Shown: positions 1 to 8,298 of the stretch, piece after piece
Position numbering within the stretch: position 1 is the stretch's first letter
How the letters are laid out: each line of letters starts with the position of its first letter
NCBI GenBank assembly: GCA_947500825.1
Contig: CANMTR010000005.1
Span: 62,001 to 126,000 of the forward strand
Origin: an uncultured Paracoccaceae bacterium
GTDB lineage: Bacteria; Pseudomonadota; Alphaproteobacteria; Rhodobacterales; Rhodobacteraceae
Length of the DNA stretch: 64,000 nucleotides
Direction: 5' to 3'
Translations under genes and position numbers: made by a program
Notes under the pieces: model-generated
Told to the model about the DNA's origin: nothing
What the model saw: the letters and a program-made list of their open reading frames with translations, nothing else
The model's database searches: none

Positions 1-91
1 CGATACGGTCGGATCACGCGCCCGCCGTCGGGCGAGGATGAGGCCGAGAGGCACGGCTCGACAACGGCGCTGCAAATGCAACTTGAGATTG

Positions 92-930
92 CTAGTGCCG
101 GGGTAAACCCGCCTTTTTCATGCAGGGAAGCGGAACCACCGCGTCGTCTCAGCACGGTGCTGGTTTCCTTCTGCGGGGGCTCAACGCGAGCCTCCTGGCG
201 ATCCTTCTCGATCCCGAGCAGGTCGCGCTGATCGACTTCCACGGCCTCGGATACGGTTGAGCCGAGTGCGCCGACGAGCGCCAGGGAAAGACGCCGTGCG
301 ATTGTGCCTGCGCGAGGGCCGCGACTAGGTGCGGCGTCGCCTCGACCGTGACGATGCGGGCGACGACGGCGCGGGTGCGCTCCGCGTCGGCGGACTGGTC
401 CACGGCGACGATGCGTACCGCAGTATCGATGAGCTTGGTGGTCCTCCTGTCGTGGCCCGGCAGGATGCCGGTCCAGAAGATGTCGACGCGGCCGTTGGGG
501 CGCGGGAAGCCCCATACGCCGGAGGCGACGCCGTCGCTGACCGCGAAGGCCCGCCGCCCCTCCGCAAGGCGCGCGGAGACGCCGGCACCCACCCCCGGCG
601 CGGTCACCGTGCTCGCCAGGACCGGCTCGTTGAGCGTCATCGCCCCCAGGGCGGGGCGGGACACGTCCTGCCCCTTGGGAAACAGCTCTCCGGCGGTGAA
701 GAAGATGCAGGCGGGCAGGAACTCGGTGGGCAGGCGGGCGAACTTCGGGTCATTCCCGGCCAGATTATCACCATAGCCAACATTGCGGTCGAGGACGACC
801 ACCTGGGTCATGGGATCCGCGGCGTATCGGTGGCGGCCGTCTGTGCCGCGAGATAGTCGCGCGCTATCAAGATGGTGAAGCCGGACAGGGCGAGCCCTGC
901 GACAAAGACGGCGGCGAAGATTAGGCGCAT
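92..930 (-). pseudogene. cpaB: Decayed cpaB, Flp/Tad pilus assembly protein
   Basis: CpaB (RcpC) is an inner-membrane-anchored periplasmic protein of the Tad pilus machine. From the ATG at 930 a membrane anchor (MRLIFAAVFVAGLALSGF) is readable but meets a stop after TDTPRIP. The reading then continues in another frame from about 811, with family segments such as RVDIFWTG and VTVEATP. A second break near 284, apparently one missing base, moves to the frame with RLSLALVGA and EAVEVDQRDLLGI. A third break near 135 would give a PLPC ending before TAG at 92-94. The usual GFLRPGDRVD motif reads GFPRPNGRVD here, so missense change accompanies the frame breaks. The gene sits downstream of the Flp pilin on the same strand. 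Positions 1-91 would be the place for cpaC, but I see no convincing start of it. Identity is good; whether it is a true pseudogene or a sequence error is inference. Confidence 0.72.
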
Positions 931-1034
931 GGAAATGTCCCCGTATGTCGAAGACGTATGTTCGCATTATCGCGGGCGTACTGGGCGCTTGGCCGAAGCC
1001 GGGCGTTCGACACAAGGCGGGGACATGCCCGAAG

Positions 1035-1244
1035 TTAGCTGCCCGGGGTAACCTCGAAAATAGAACCATCCGTCGTTCGAAGGTTCGTCCGGCTGTTGCC
1101 CGTGGCGCTGTCGAAGCCGGCCTGGATCGCTCCCACCACGGCAATCGCCAACCCCACAGAGGCGGCAGTCAGCACCACCCAGTCGATTGTCACGGCGCCG
1201 TCCTCGTTGTCGCGGAAATTCTTGAAGGTCTTGAAGAGGTTCAT
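1035..1244 (-). CDS. Flp family type IVb pilin
   Basis: A 69-residue Flp-type pilin, the subunit of Tad adhesion pili. It has a short charged leader with DNEDG at residues 13-17, then the hydrophobic pilin helix AVTIDWVVLTAASVGLAIAV. That is the alphaproteobacterial arrangement cut by the TadV/CpaA prepilin peptidase, although the usual E-Y pair is represented by the DW of this lineage. The tail after residue 45 is polar. The ribosome site before ATG 1244 is weak (TGAGAG). The gene lies upstream of the decayed cpaB on the same strand, as in tad loci (pilin first, then cpaB/cpaC). It is intact although its downstream partner is not. Confidence 0.82.
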   Translation of the reverse strand: MNLFKTFKNFRDNEDGAVTIDWVVLTAASVGLAIAVVGAIQAGFDSATGNSRTNLRTTDGSIFEVTPGS

Positions 1245-1360
1245 TCTGTGGCTCTCAGGGTTGAAGGCGGGCCCGGGCCAGCGAAGCGGCTCGGGAACGA
1301 GCTGGACCTCGCGCCGGAATCGGGCGCGATCCGGGCGCCCTTCGGGCTGTTCCGGGGGCT

Positions 1361-1549
1361 TCAGGGAAACGTCGACACAACTTGTGCGCGGTTTGGCGAA
1401 CCCTCACGCGGCACGGGTGCCTCGCCGGGAACGGCGAGCAGAGCGGCCGCCAGGAGGCCCAGCAGTGCTGCGCCCACCAGCGCCGGGTCCAGCACGATCT
1501 GGCCGTCCCTGGCGCGTGGGCGGCTCCGCGCTGCCTCTTGGCGGGTCAT
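1361..1549 (-). CDS. Small pilin-like membrane protein
   Basis: A 62-residue ORF. The ATG at 1549 is preferred over the in-frame start at 1603 because AGGAG stands about 8 bases before it. A basic leader (RSRPRARDG) is followed by one hydrophobic segment, IVLDPALVGAALLGLLAAAL at about residues 20-39, then a short Pro/Glu-rich tail. The DG-x-x-x-x-D register before the helix matches that of the neighbouring Flp pilin (DGAVTIDW), so I read it as a second, divergent pilin or minor pseudopilin of the same locus. No enzymatic motif is visible. It could also be an unrelated single-span peptide. It lies about 115 bases upstream of the pilin, on the same strand. Confidence 0.45.
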   Translation of the reverse strand: MTRQEAARSRPRARDGQIVLDPALVGAALLGLLAAALLAVPGEAPVPREGSPNRAQVVSTFP

Positions 1550-1734
1550 CCGGTCGGTCTCCTGTGGCGGGCCGTTCCAGGCGCCGGTCGTCTCAAAGTG
1601 CAACGAGTTTTAGGCACTTGTTGGGCGGCGGGGTGGAAAACATAGTCCCTCGTTGCGGCATGGGAGCGACATTTCCGGCGAGATCCCGAATGACAGTCTT
1701 CTCGTATCGCGTGCATAAGGTACACGATCGGCGC

Positions 1735-2174
1735 ATGAAACGCGCGCTTTCGCTCTTCCCCATCGCCGCAGTGTTCGGCCCGCCGGTGTGGGCGGGGGGA
1801 ACGATTTTGCCTTTCGCCGGGGGCCGGTGCCAGGGCACGGTGCGCGCCCCGTCCTCGTCCAGGCCGACCCCGAAGATCAGGCCCGCCTGCTTGCGCCACC
1901 TGACGAACCTGTCGAGATGGCTCCGCGGGTCCCCGCGGGGCCGCCGCCCGCCGGGTCCGGACCGGCGGACCGGGGCATGGCAGGCTGGTTCTGGGGGCAG
2001 GTCCCCGTGGCCGTACCGGGTCCGGGCGGGCTTGGCTCCGGGCTCGCCGCCCTGTCGCAGGCGCCTTACGGGTGGCCTGCGATTCGGATCGACAGGCTGA
2101 AGCGGCTCGGGGATCGCCATGGAGCCTGCGCGCAACGGCAGGCAGAGGCGTCTCCCCGGCCGTCCCTCAGTTGA
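1735..2174 (+). pseudogene. 5' remnant of a lytic transglycosylase gene
   Basis: From ATG 1735 a signal peptide (MKRALSLFPIAAVFGPPVWA) is followed by CQGTV. Near 1843-1850 the frame must shift by one base, after which the sequence reads PVLVQADPEDQARLL, GWFWGQVPVAVPGPGG and RLKRLGDRHGA. This order (signal, Cys-Arg-Gly-like segment, WFW..PGPGG, RL..L.D.HGA) resembles the N-terminal part of secreted Slt-type transglycosylases of Rhodobacteraceae, just before the catalytic SLT domain. The homology ends at about 2140. The catalytic Glu domain is absent and the reading runs to TGA at 2174, overlapping the scoB 3' end. So the gene is both frameshifted and cut off. Family assignment rests on remembered sequence pattern, not a search. 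Confidence 0.55.
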
Positions 2175-2793
2175 CGACGGTCGCCTCGGTCGCCTCGCGG
2201 ATCTGGTCCTCGGTCACGCCGGGGGCCGTCTCCACGATCTTCAAGCCACCCTCGACCACGTCGAGGACGCCCAGGTTGGTGATGATCCGGTTCACCACGC
2301 CCGTCCCGGTCAGAGGCAGGCTGCATTCCTTCAGGAGCTTCGAGTCGCCCTTCTTGTTCTGATGGTCCATCACCACCACGACCTTCTGCACACCGGCGAC
2401 AAGGTCCATGGCACCGCCCATGCCCTTCACGAGCTTTCCGGGGATCATCCAGTTCGCGAGGTCGCCGTTCTCGGCCACCTCCATCGCGCCCAGGATCGCG
2501 CAGGCGATCTTGCCGCCCCGTATCATCGCGAAGGAGGTCGCGCTGTCGAAATAGACTGTGCGGTCGAGCTCAGTGATCGTCTGCTTGCCGGCGTTGATGA
2601 GGTCGGGGTCCTCCTCCCCTTCGTAGGGGAAGGGGCCCATGCCGAGCATTCCGTTCTCGGATTGCAGGGTGATGTCCTTGTCGCCGATGTAATTGGCCAC
2701 CAGCGTCGGGATGCCGATCCCGAGATTGACGTAGGTGCCGTCCTCCAGCTCCTGCGCGGCTCGCTCGGCCATCTGTTCGCGCTCCCAGGGCAT
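2167..2793 (-). CDS. scoB: 3-oxoacid CoA-transferase subunit B
   Basis: Beta subunit of succinyl-CoA:3-ketoacid CoA-transferase, which moves CoA from succinyl-CoA to acetoacetate or a related oxoacid in the cytosol. The 208-residue protein has the SENGMLG signature (about residues 45-51), whose Glu forms the glutamyl-CoA intermediate, and a GGAMDLVAG glycine loop. The length is usual for a separate subunit B. I chose ATG 2793, which overlaps the scoA stop as TGATG and has AGGAGG 7 bases upstream; a GTG at 2796 is possible. It is transcribed with scoA. The 3' end abuts the transglycosylase remnant on the other strand. Confidence 0.95.
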   Translation of the reverse strand: MPWEREQMAERAAQELEDGTYVNLGIGIPTLVANYIGDKDITLQSENGMLGMGPFPYEGEEDPDLINAGKQTITELDRTVYFDSATSFAMIRGGKIACAILGAMEVAENGDLANWMIPGKLVKGMGGAMDLVAGVQKVVVVMDHQNKKGDSKLLKECSLPLTGTGVVNRIITNLGVLDVVEGGLKIVETAPGVTEDQIREATEATVVN

Positions 2794-3497
2794 CACGCGT
2801 CCTCCTTCTTGCGGGTGGTCGTCTTCTCGATGCGCTTCTCGTGCGTGCCCTTGATCAGGCGATGGACGAAGACGCCGGGCAGATGGATGTGGTCGGGGTC
2901 GAGGCTGCCGGTGGGCACGATCTCCTCAACCTCCACGACGCAGGTCTTGCCGCACATGGCCGCGGGCACGTTGAAGTTGCGCGCGGTCTTGCGGAACACG
3001 AGGTTGCCGGTTTCGTCGGCCTTCCAGGCCTTCACGATCGCCAGGTCGGCCTTGATCCCGCGCTCGAGCACGTAGGTTTCGCCGTCGAACTCCTTGGTTT
3101 CCTTGCCCTCGGCGATCTGGGTGCCGACGCCGGTCTTGGTGTAAAAGCCCGCGATGCCGGCGCCCCCCGCACGCATCCGCTCGGCGAGCGTGCCCTGCGG
3201 GTTGAACTCCACCTCCAGCTCGTTCTCCAGGAATTGGCGCATGAACTCCGCGTTCTCGCCCACGTAGGAGGACATCATCTTCTTCACCTGCTTCGAGGCG
3301 AGGAGGATGCCGATGCCGAAATCGTCGACGCCGGCATTGTTCGACGCGAAGGTCAGTCCGGTTACCTTCGACCGCTCGATCGCGGCCAGCAGCAGCTCGG
3401 GGATACCGCACAGCCCGAACCCGCCGGAGGCGATCAGCATGTCGTTCTTTAGCAGGCCGTCCAGCGCGGCGTCTGCATCGTCGTAGATCTTCTGCAT
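2793..3497 (-). CDS. scoA: 3-oxoacid CoA-transferase subunit A
   Basis: Alpha subunit (234 residues) of the same CoA-transferase as scoB. The CoA-transferase alpha signature GGFGLCGIPE is at residues 25-34, and the SNNAGVDDFGIG segment that lines the active site starts near 52. The C-terminus is strongly basic (KRIEKTTTRKKED). It precedes scoB with a one-base overlap, so the two chains should be made in equal amounts. Together they would activate or release acetoacetate, tying ketone-body and polyhydroxybutyrate turnover to succinyl-CoA. Both genes are intact although they lie between decayed genes. Confidence 0.95.
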   Translation of the reverse strand: MQKIYDDADAALDGLLKNDMLIASGGFGLCGIPELLLAAIERSKVTGLTFASNNAGVDDFGIGILLASKQVKKMMSSYVGENAEFMRQFLENELEVEFNPQGTLAERMRAGGAGIAGFYTKTGVGTQIAEGKETKEFDGETYVLERGIKADLAIVKAWKADETGNLVFRKTARNFNVPAAMCGKTCVVEVEEIVPTGSLDPDHIHLPGVFVHRLIKGTHEKRIEKTTTRKKEDA

Positions 3498-3624
3498 GGG
3501 CAGCTCTCCCTTGTCCTCGACCCTCTATCTGCCGGTGCAAGGCGCGGTGTCAACGCGCGGGGAGGCACTTGGCCGGGACCGCCTTGCGGGGGAAGGCTTG
3601 CAGGATCGGCGAGAGGAGACATCC

Positions 3625-4209
3625 CTGCGCCGCGCCATTGCTGCCGCCCTCTCGGGCGTCATCGCCTGCCTGGGCGGAGCAGCTGCCGCAGCCGACTGAC
3701 CCATCGCGTCGCCACAGGCGGCGGGATTCTCGCCCGAGCGGCTCGAGCGAGGTCCTGCAATCCTGTGTCGATGAGGGCGACATGGCGGAAATGGCGATCA
3801 TGGTCCTGCGCGACGGCACGCCCGTCCATCAGGCGGCGCTGGGCCGGCAAGGTATCGAGGCCGACACGCCCCTGCAGATGGACACGATTTTTCGCATCGC
3901 AGCCCAAGGCAATCGGCTCTGACGCCCATGTCCGTTCAATTGACGACGACCGACCATATCGGGCCGGGGATCGAGGCCGATCCGGGGGTGGGATGCGGCT
4001 ATGGCTTTGCCGTCGTCGACGGCCAAGGCTGCCGCGAGATTCCCGGACACGAGGGCGAATACCGCTGGGGCGGGGCCCATCACTCGAACCACCGGGTCGA
4101 TCCCGAGACCGACATCGCGGTAACCGCCTTCACCCAGACGGGAGAAACTTCGGGTCTAGACGATCAGGGCAAGCTGCGCGCCCTGATCTACCATGCCTTC
4201 CTGGAATGA
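3625..4209 (+). pseudogene. Remnant of a class C beta-lactamase-like serine hydrolase
   Basis: The scar of a secreted serine hydrolase. AGAGGAG at 3612-3618 is followed by CTG 3625 where a start codon would stand, then a signal-peptide-like LRRAIAAALSGVIACLGGAA, an in-frame TGA, and PIASPQAAGFSPERLER in the same frame. After another frame change it reads DEGDMAEMAIMVLRDGTP and LQMDTIFRIA. That is where the family continues with the catalytic SxTK motif, and there the text breaks off. A short block from 3928 (HIGPGIEADPG, GYGFAVVDG, WGGAHHSNHRVDPETDIAVT) corresponds to the C-terminal KTG-like region. Thus a stop, at least one frameshift and a large internal deletion removing the active site are visible. 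Confidence 0.68.
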
Positions 4210-4237
4210 CGCGCGGCGGGCGGTTACGGCCGCCCGG

Positions 4238-6973
4238 TCATTCCCCGTCCGGGGTGCCGGTCGATTTCGACGCCTTTCCGGTGGTCTTCTTCTTCGCTCC
4301 GGCCTTCTTGGCAGGGGTCTTCTTGGTCGGGGTCTTTTTGGCGGGGGTTTTCTTCTCCGTTGAGGTCTTGGCCGCGGCCTTCTTCGGCGCGGCCTTCTTC
4401 TTGCCGGACTTGGCCTCCCGCGCCGTGATAAGTTCCATGGCCTGTTCCATGGTCACCGCCTGCGGGTCCGTTCCCTTGGGAATCGTCGCGTTGACCTTGT
4501 CCCACTTGACGTAGGGGCCGTAACGCCCCTCCATCACGTTGACCGATCCGCCCCGCTCGGGGTGCTCGCCCAGTTCGCGCAGCGCCTTTGCGGCCTGCCC
4601 GCGGCCCCGCGACGCCTTCTGTGCCAGAAGCTCCACCGCGTGGTTCATCCCGATGGAGAACACGTCGTCGATATCGGCCAGGGGGGCCGTCTTGCCACCA
4701 CGCTTCGCGGGGTCCTCGGCGTGCTTGAGATAAGGGCCGTAGCGCCCGATCGTCGCCCAGACCGGCACCTCGTCCTCCGGGTGCTCGCCTACGCGGCGCG
4801 GCAGGTTCAGGAGCAGGAGCGCCTTCTGCAGGTCGACGCTGTCCGGCGCCCAGTCCTTCGGCAGGGACTGGCGGGGGGGCTTCTTGACCTCCTCGGTCAC
4901 GTCGCCGCGCTGAACGTAGGGGCCGAAACGCCCGTCGTGGAGCCAGATCGGGTCGCCCAGATCCTCGCCCAGAAGCTTCCCCTCGGGCGGGATCGCGGGT
5001 GCCTCCTCCCCTTCCACCGGGGGGCCGAAGGGGCGGGTGAAGCGGCATTCGGGGTAGTTCGAGCAGCCGATGAACGCGCCCCCCGACCGTGCCGTGCGCA
5101 TCGAAAGGCGCCCCTCGCCGCAATTGGGACACAGGCGCGGGTCGGAGCCGTCCTCCTTGGGCGGGAAAAGATGCGGCTCCAGCACCTCGTTGATCTTTTC
5201 CAGCACGTCGGTGATCCGAAGCTCGGACGTCTCCGCCACCGCGGCCGAGAAGTCGCGCCAGAACCGCTCGAGGAGTTTCTTCCAGTCCTCGTCCCCGGCC
5301 GAGACGTGGTCGAGATCCTGCTCGAGGTCGGCGGTGAAGTCGTAATCCACGTAGCGGCGGAAATAGTTCGACAGGAAGGCGGTCACCAGCCGCCCCTTGT
5401 CCTCCGGGATCAGGCGGTTGCGGTCCTTGCGGACGTATTCGCGGTCCTGGATCGTGGTGACGATGGAGGCGTAGGTGGAGGGGCGGCCGATCCCCAGCTC
5501 CTCCATCCTCTTGACCAGCGTGGCCTCGGTGTAGCGGGCGGGCGGCTGGGTATGGTGCTGGAGCGACATGACGGCGCCGTCGTCGGAGATCTGCGCGACC
5601 TCCGCCTTGGCATGCTCCTCGCGCAGTCCGCCGCGGGCGAAGGCCGCCGGGTCGCCCTCGGCGATCTGGGGCAGGCGGGCGTCGTCGTCGTCGCCCGAAG
5701 GCTCGTCGCGCCCCTCCTCGTAGACGCGGATGAACCCGTCGAAGAGGATGACCTGGCCGGTTGCCCGCAGGCCCACCTCGCCGTCGTCGGAGCGGATCTC
5801 CACCGTGGTACGCTCCAGCCGGGCCGCCTCCATCTGGGAGGCGAGGGTGCGCTTCCAGATCAGGTCGTAGAGCTTGCGCTGGTCGGGGTCGGAGATCTTC
5901 AGCGCGCCGGCATCCTTGCCCATTTCCGTGGGCCGGATGCATTCGTGCGCCTCCTGCGCGTTCTTCGCCTTGTTCTTGTACATGCGCGGCGACTTGGGGA
6001 CGTACTTGTCGCCGTAGCGATCCTTGATCGCGTCGCGCGCGGCGTGGACGGCCTCCGGCGCCATGTCGATGCCGTCGGTCCGCATATAGGTGATGTGCCC
6101 CGCCTCGTAGAGGCGCTGGGCGGTGCCCATGGTCGCGCGCGCGCCCATCCCGAACTTGCGGCTGGCTTCCTGTTGCAGGGTCGACGTCATGAACGGGGCG
6201 GAGGGATTGCGGCTGCCGGGCTTGGCCTCGACGCTGGCGACCTTCAGCGCACGCGACGACACCGCGCCCACGGCCATCTCGGCCTGGGTGGCGTTCTCCA
6301 GGTCGTAGCGGTCGAGCTTCTTGCCGCCCAGCGTGGTGAGCCTGGCTTCGAAGGATTGCCCGCGCGGCGTCTCCAGCCGCGCCCTGACGGACCAGTATTC
6401 GCGCGCCCGGAACGCCTCGATCTCCATCTCGCGCTCGACGATCAGGCGCAGGCACACCGATTGAACCCGCCCGGCGGACTTCGCGCCCGGCAGCTTGCGC
6501 CACAGCACCGGCGACAGGTTGAACCCCACGAGGTAATCGAGCGCCCGGCGCGCGAGATACGCCTCGACCAGCGGCGCGTCGACCTGGCGGGGGGACTTCA
6601 TCGCCTCGGTCACGGCGGCCTTGGTGATGGCGTTGAACACCACGCGGCTGACCTCGGTGTTCTTGCCGATCGCACGGCGCTTCCTCAGCGTCTCCTCCAG
6701 ATGCCACGAGATCGCCTCCCCCTCGCGGTCGGGGTCCGTGGCGAGGATCAGCGTGTTGTCGTCCTTCAGCGCATCGGCGATGGCCTTGACGTGCTTCTTG
6801 GAATCGGAGGCGACCTCCCATTCCATCGCGAACTCGTTATCGGGGTCCACCGAGCCGTCCTTGGGCGGCAGGTCGCGGACATGCCCGTAGGAGGCGAGGA
6901 CGGTATACTCGTCGCCCAGGTACTTGTTGATGGTCTTTGCCTTTGCAGGCGACTCGACGACGACGACCGGCAT
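4238..6973 (-). CDS. topA: DNA topoisomerase I
   Basis: Type IA topoisomerase (911 residues) that relaxes negative supercoils. The N-terminal Toprim domain has ESPAKAKTI (7-15) and ATDPDREGEA (78-87, metal-binding acids). AGRVQSV is at 167-173, and the nucleophilic Tyr is in HITYMRTDG (Tyr296). A zinc-ribbon module CPNCGEGRL...CSNYPEC lies near 600-640. After it come repeats of the GRYGPYVK type (topo-C-terminal modules). The last 60 or so residues are a lysine tail with tandem KKTP units. It is downstream of dprA on the same strand with 74 bases between them, a common alphaproteobacterial pairing. The start ATG 6973 fits the MPVVVVESPAKAKTI family N-terminus. Confidence 0.98.
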   Translation of the reverse strand: MPVVVVESPAKAKTINKYLGDEYTVLASYGHVRDLPPKDGSVDPDNEFAMEWEVASDSKKHVKAIADALKDDNTLILATDPDREGEAISWHLEETLRKRRAIGKNTEVSRVVFNAITKAAVTEAMKSPRQVDAPLVEAYLARRALDYLVGFNLSPVLWRKLPGAKSAGRVQSVCLRLIVEREMEIEAFRAREYWSVRARLETPRGQSFEARLTTLGGKKLDRYDLENATQAEMAVGAVSSRALKVASVEAKPGSRNPSAPFMTSTLQQEASRKFGMGARATMGTAQRLYEAGHITYMRTDGIDMAPEAVHAARDAIKDRYGDKYVPKSPRMYKNKAKNAQEAHECIRPTEMGKDAGALKISDPDQRKLYDLIWKRTLASQMEAARLERTTVEIRSDDGEVGLRATGQVILFDGFIRVYEEGRDEPSGDDDDARLPQIAEGDPAAFARGGLREEHAKAEVAQISDDGAVMSLQHHTQPPARYTEATLVKRMEELGIGRPSTYASIVTTIQDREYVRKDRNRLIPEDKGRLVTAFLSNYFRRYVDYDFTADLEQDLDHVSAGDEDWKKLLERFWRDFSAAVAETSELRITDVLEKINEVLEPHLFPPKEDGSDPRLCPNCGEGRLSMRTARSGGAFIGCSNYPECRFTRPFGPPVEGEEAPAIPPEGKLLGEDLGDPIWLHDGRFGPYVQRGDVTEEVKKPPRQSLPKDWAPDSVDLQKALLLLNLPRRVGEHPEDEVPVWATIGRYGPYLKHAEDPAKRGGKTAPLADIDDVFSIGMNHAVELLAQKASRGRGQAAKALRELGEHPERGGSVNVMEGRYGPYVKWDKVNATIPKGTDPQAVTMEQAMELITAREAKSGKKKAAPKKAAAKTSTEKKTPAKKTPTKKTPAKKAGAKKKTTGKASKSTGTPDGE

Positions 6974-7047
6974 GGCGTCCCTTCGGATAGGTTCTGGCGG
7001 GCCGGCCTAGATGTGTCGGCGTCCGCGCCGTTGTCAATCGGCGTCGA

Positions 7048-8205
7048 TCACGCCGTCGGCCCGTCGAGGCGCGACAGCATCCCGCCGGGCTGGCGCGCGA
7101 CCCGTCCGTCGATCTCCAGAAGCGTGAGGGCCTGGGCCACCTCGCCGGCGGGACGGCCCACGTCGCGGATAAGCTGGTCCTCCGCCGTGGGGGATGGGCC
7201 CAACCGGTCGAGAATCCGGCGGTGGAGGGCGCCCGGGTCCGCCGCCGGCGCGGGAGGAGCGTCCGCCACCTTCGGCGCCGCGCGCGGCGCTGCGGGGCGG
7301 TGGCGTGGCGCATGCTCGTGGTCCGCCAGCGCGTCGAGGACGTCCCCGGGCCCGCGGATCAGGGTCGCGCCGTCGCGGATCAGCATGTTGCCGCCCGCCG
7401 CCCGCGCGTCGAACGGATGGCCCGGCACGGCCAGCACATCCCGCCCCTGGTCCGCCGCGTCACGGGCGGTGATGAGCGAGCCAGACTTGGCCGCCGCCTC
7501 CACCACGACGGTCGCGCGCGCGAGCCCCGAGATGATCCGGTTGCGGCGCGGGAAATGGCGCGCCTGCGGGCGCAACCCCATGGGCTGTTCGCTTAGGCGC
7601 AGCCCGGTCTCGGCGATCTCCTGCGCCAGTCCCGCGTTCTCGGCCGGGTAGACCACGTCGACCCCTCCGGCGAACACCGCGATCGTGCCGGTGGGCAGGC
7701 TCGCCTGGTGGACGGCCGTGTCGATCCCCCGCGCCAGTCCGGACACGGTCACCGTCCCGGCCTCGCCGAGACCGCGGGCCAGGGACCGGGCCATGCGCAG
7801 CCCCAGCGAGGAGGCGTTCCTGGCGCCGACGAGCGCCACGAGGGGCCGCGACAGCAGCGACGTATCGCCGAGCGTCCACAGGATCGGCGGGGCATCGGGG
7901 ATCTGGGCGAGGTCTTGCGGGTAGTGCGCCGCCCCCATCGCCAGCGGCACCGCCCCGGCTAGAGCCGCGCGTTCCCATTCGGCCTCGACCACGTCGCGGG
8001 GGCAGGGGCGGTATTCGCCCGCGCCGGCCGAGCGCGCGACCGCCGGCAGCGCCTCCAGCGCGGCGGCGGCGGAGCCGTGTTCGACCATCAATCTGTAGAA
8101 GGTACCGGGCCCCACGCGGCGGGAGCGCAGGAGACGGAGCCAGTCGAGCCACTCTTCCTTGGCACGGGGTGGTGTGAGGGGGAATGAGGAAGGGATCTGC
8201 TCCAA
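7048..8205 (-). CDS. dprA: DNA processing protein DprA (Smf)
   Basis: DprA binds incoming single-stranded DNA and loads RecA during natural transformation; many non-competent bacteria keep it. The Rossmann-like core starts at VALVGARNASSLG and continues with SGLARGIDTAVH, PRRNRIISGLA, GSLITARDAADQGRD and VPGHPFD, in the family order. The C-terminus (HRRILDRLG...EVAQALTLLEIDGRV) is the winged-helix DprA_WH domain. The reading frame is open to GTG 8271, but homologues begin close to the EEWLDWLRLLRSRR segment. I prefer TTG 8205, with GGAG 9 bases upstream, giving 385 residues. The start is uncertain; the rest is clear. Confidence 0.93.
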   Translation of the reverse strand: MEQIPSSFPLTPPRAKEEWLDWLRLLRSRRVGPGTFYRLMVEHGSAAAALEALPAVARSAGAGEYRPCPRDVVEAEWERAALAGAVPLAMGAAHYPQDLAQIPDAPPILWTLGDTSLLSRPLVALVGARNASSLGLRMARSLARGLGEAGTVTVSGLARGIDTAVHQASLPTGTIAVFAGGVDVVYPAENAGLAQEIAETGLRLSEQPMGLRPQARHFPRRNRIISGLARATVVVEAAAKSGSLITARDAADQGRDVLAVPGHPFDARAAGGNMLIRDGATLIRGPGDVLDALADHEHAPRHRPAAPRAAPKVADAPPAPAADPGALHRRILDRLGPSPTAEDQLIRDVGRPAGEVAQALTLLEIDGRVARQPGGMLSRLDGPTA

Positions 8206-8298
8206 ACCCGCCGGCTCCGTCTCTCTGCAATACGAGACTGCACCGACAAGGTTAACACAACGTGAACGCACGTGAAGATCGACGCGCGCGTCCAGACC

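Noticed and set aside
1-91. Start of cpaC on the minus strand
   Set aside because: A frame LHLQRRCRAVPLGLILA is readable after the cpaB remnant, but the piece is too short and too degenerate to support a call at the window edge.
4238-4440. Repeats at the 3' end of topA as a satellite or CRISPR-like array
   Set aside because: The periodic text is the KKTP lysine tail of topoisomerase I in frame; no spacers or regular unit length.
4562-7651. A 1029-codon open frame opposite topA and dprA
   Set aside because: It lies exactly antisense to two clear genes, is rich in Arg/Gly/Leu/Val/Asp, has no family motifs, and is explained by third-position GC bias in GC-rich coding DNA.
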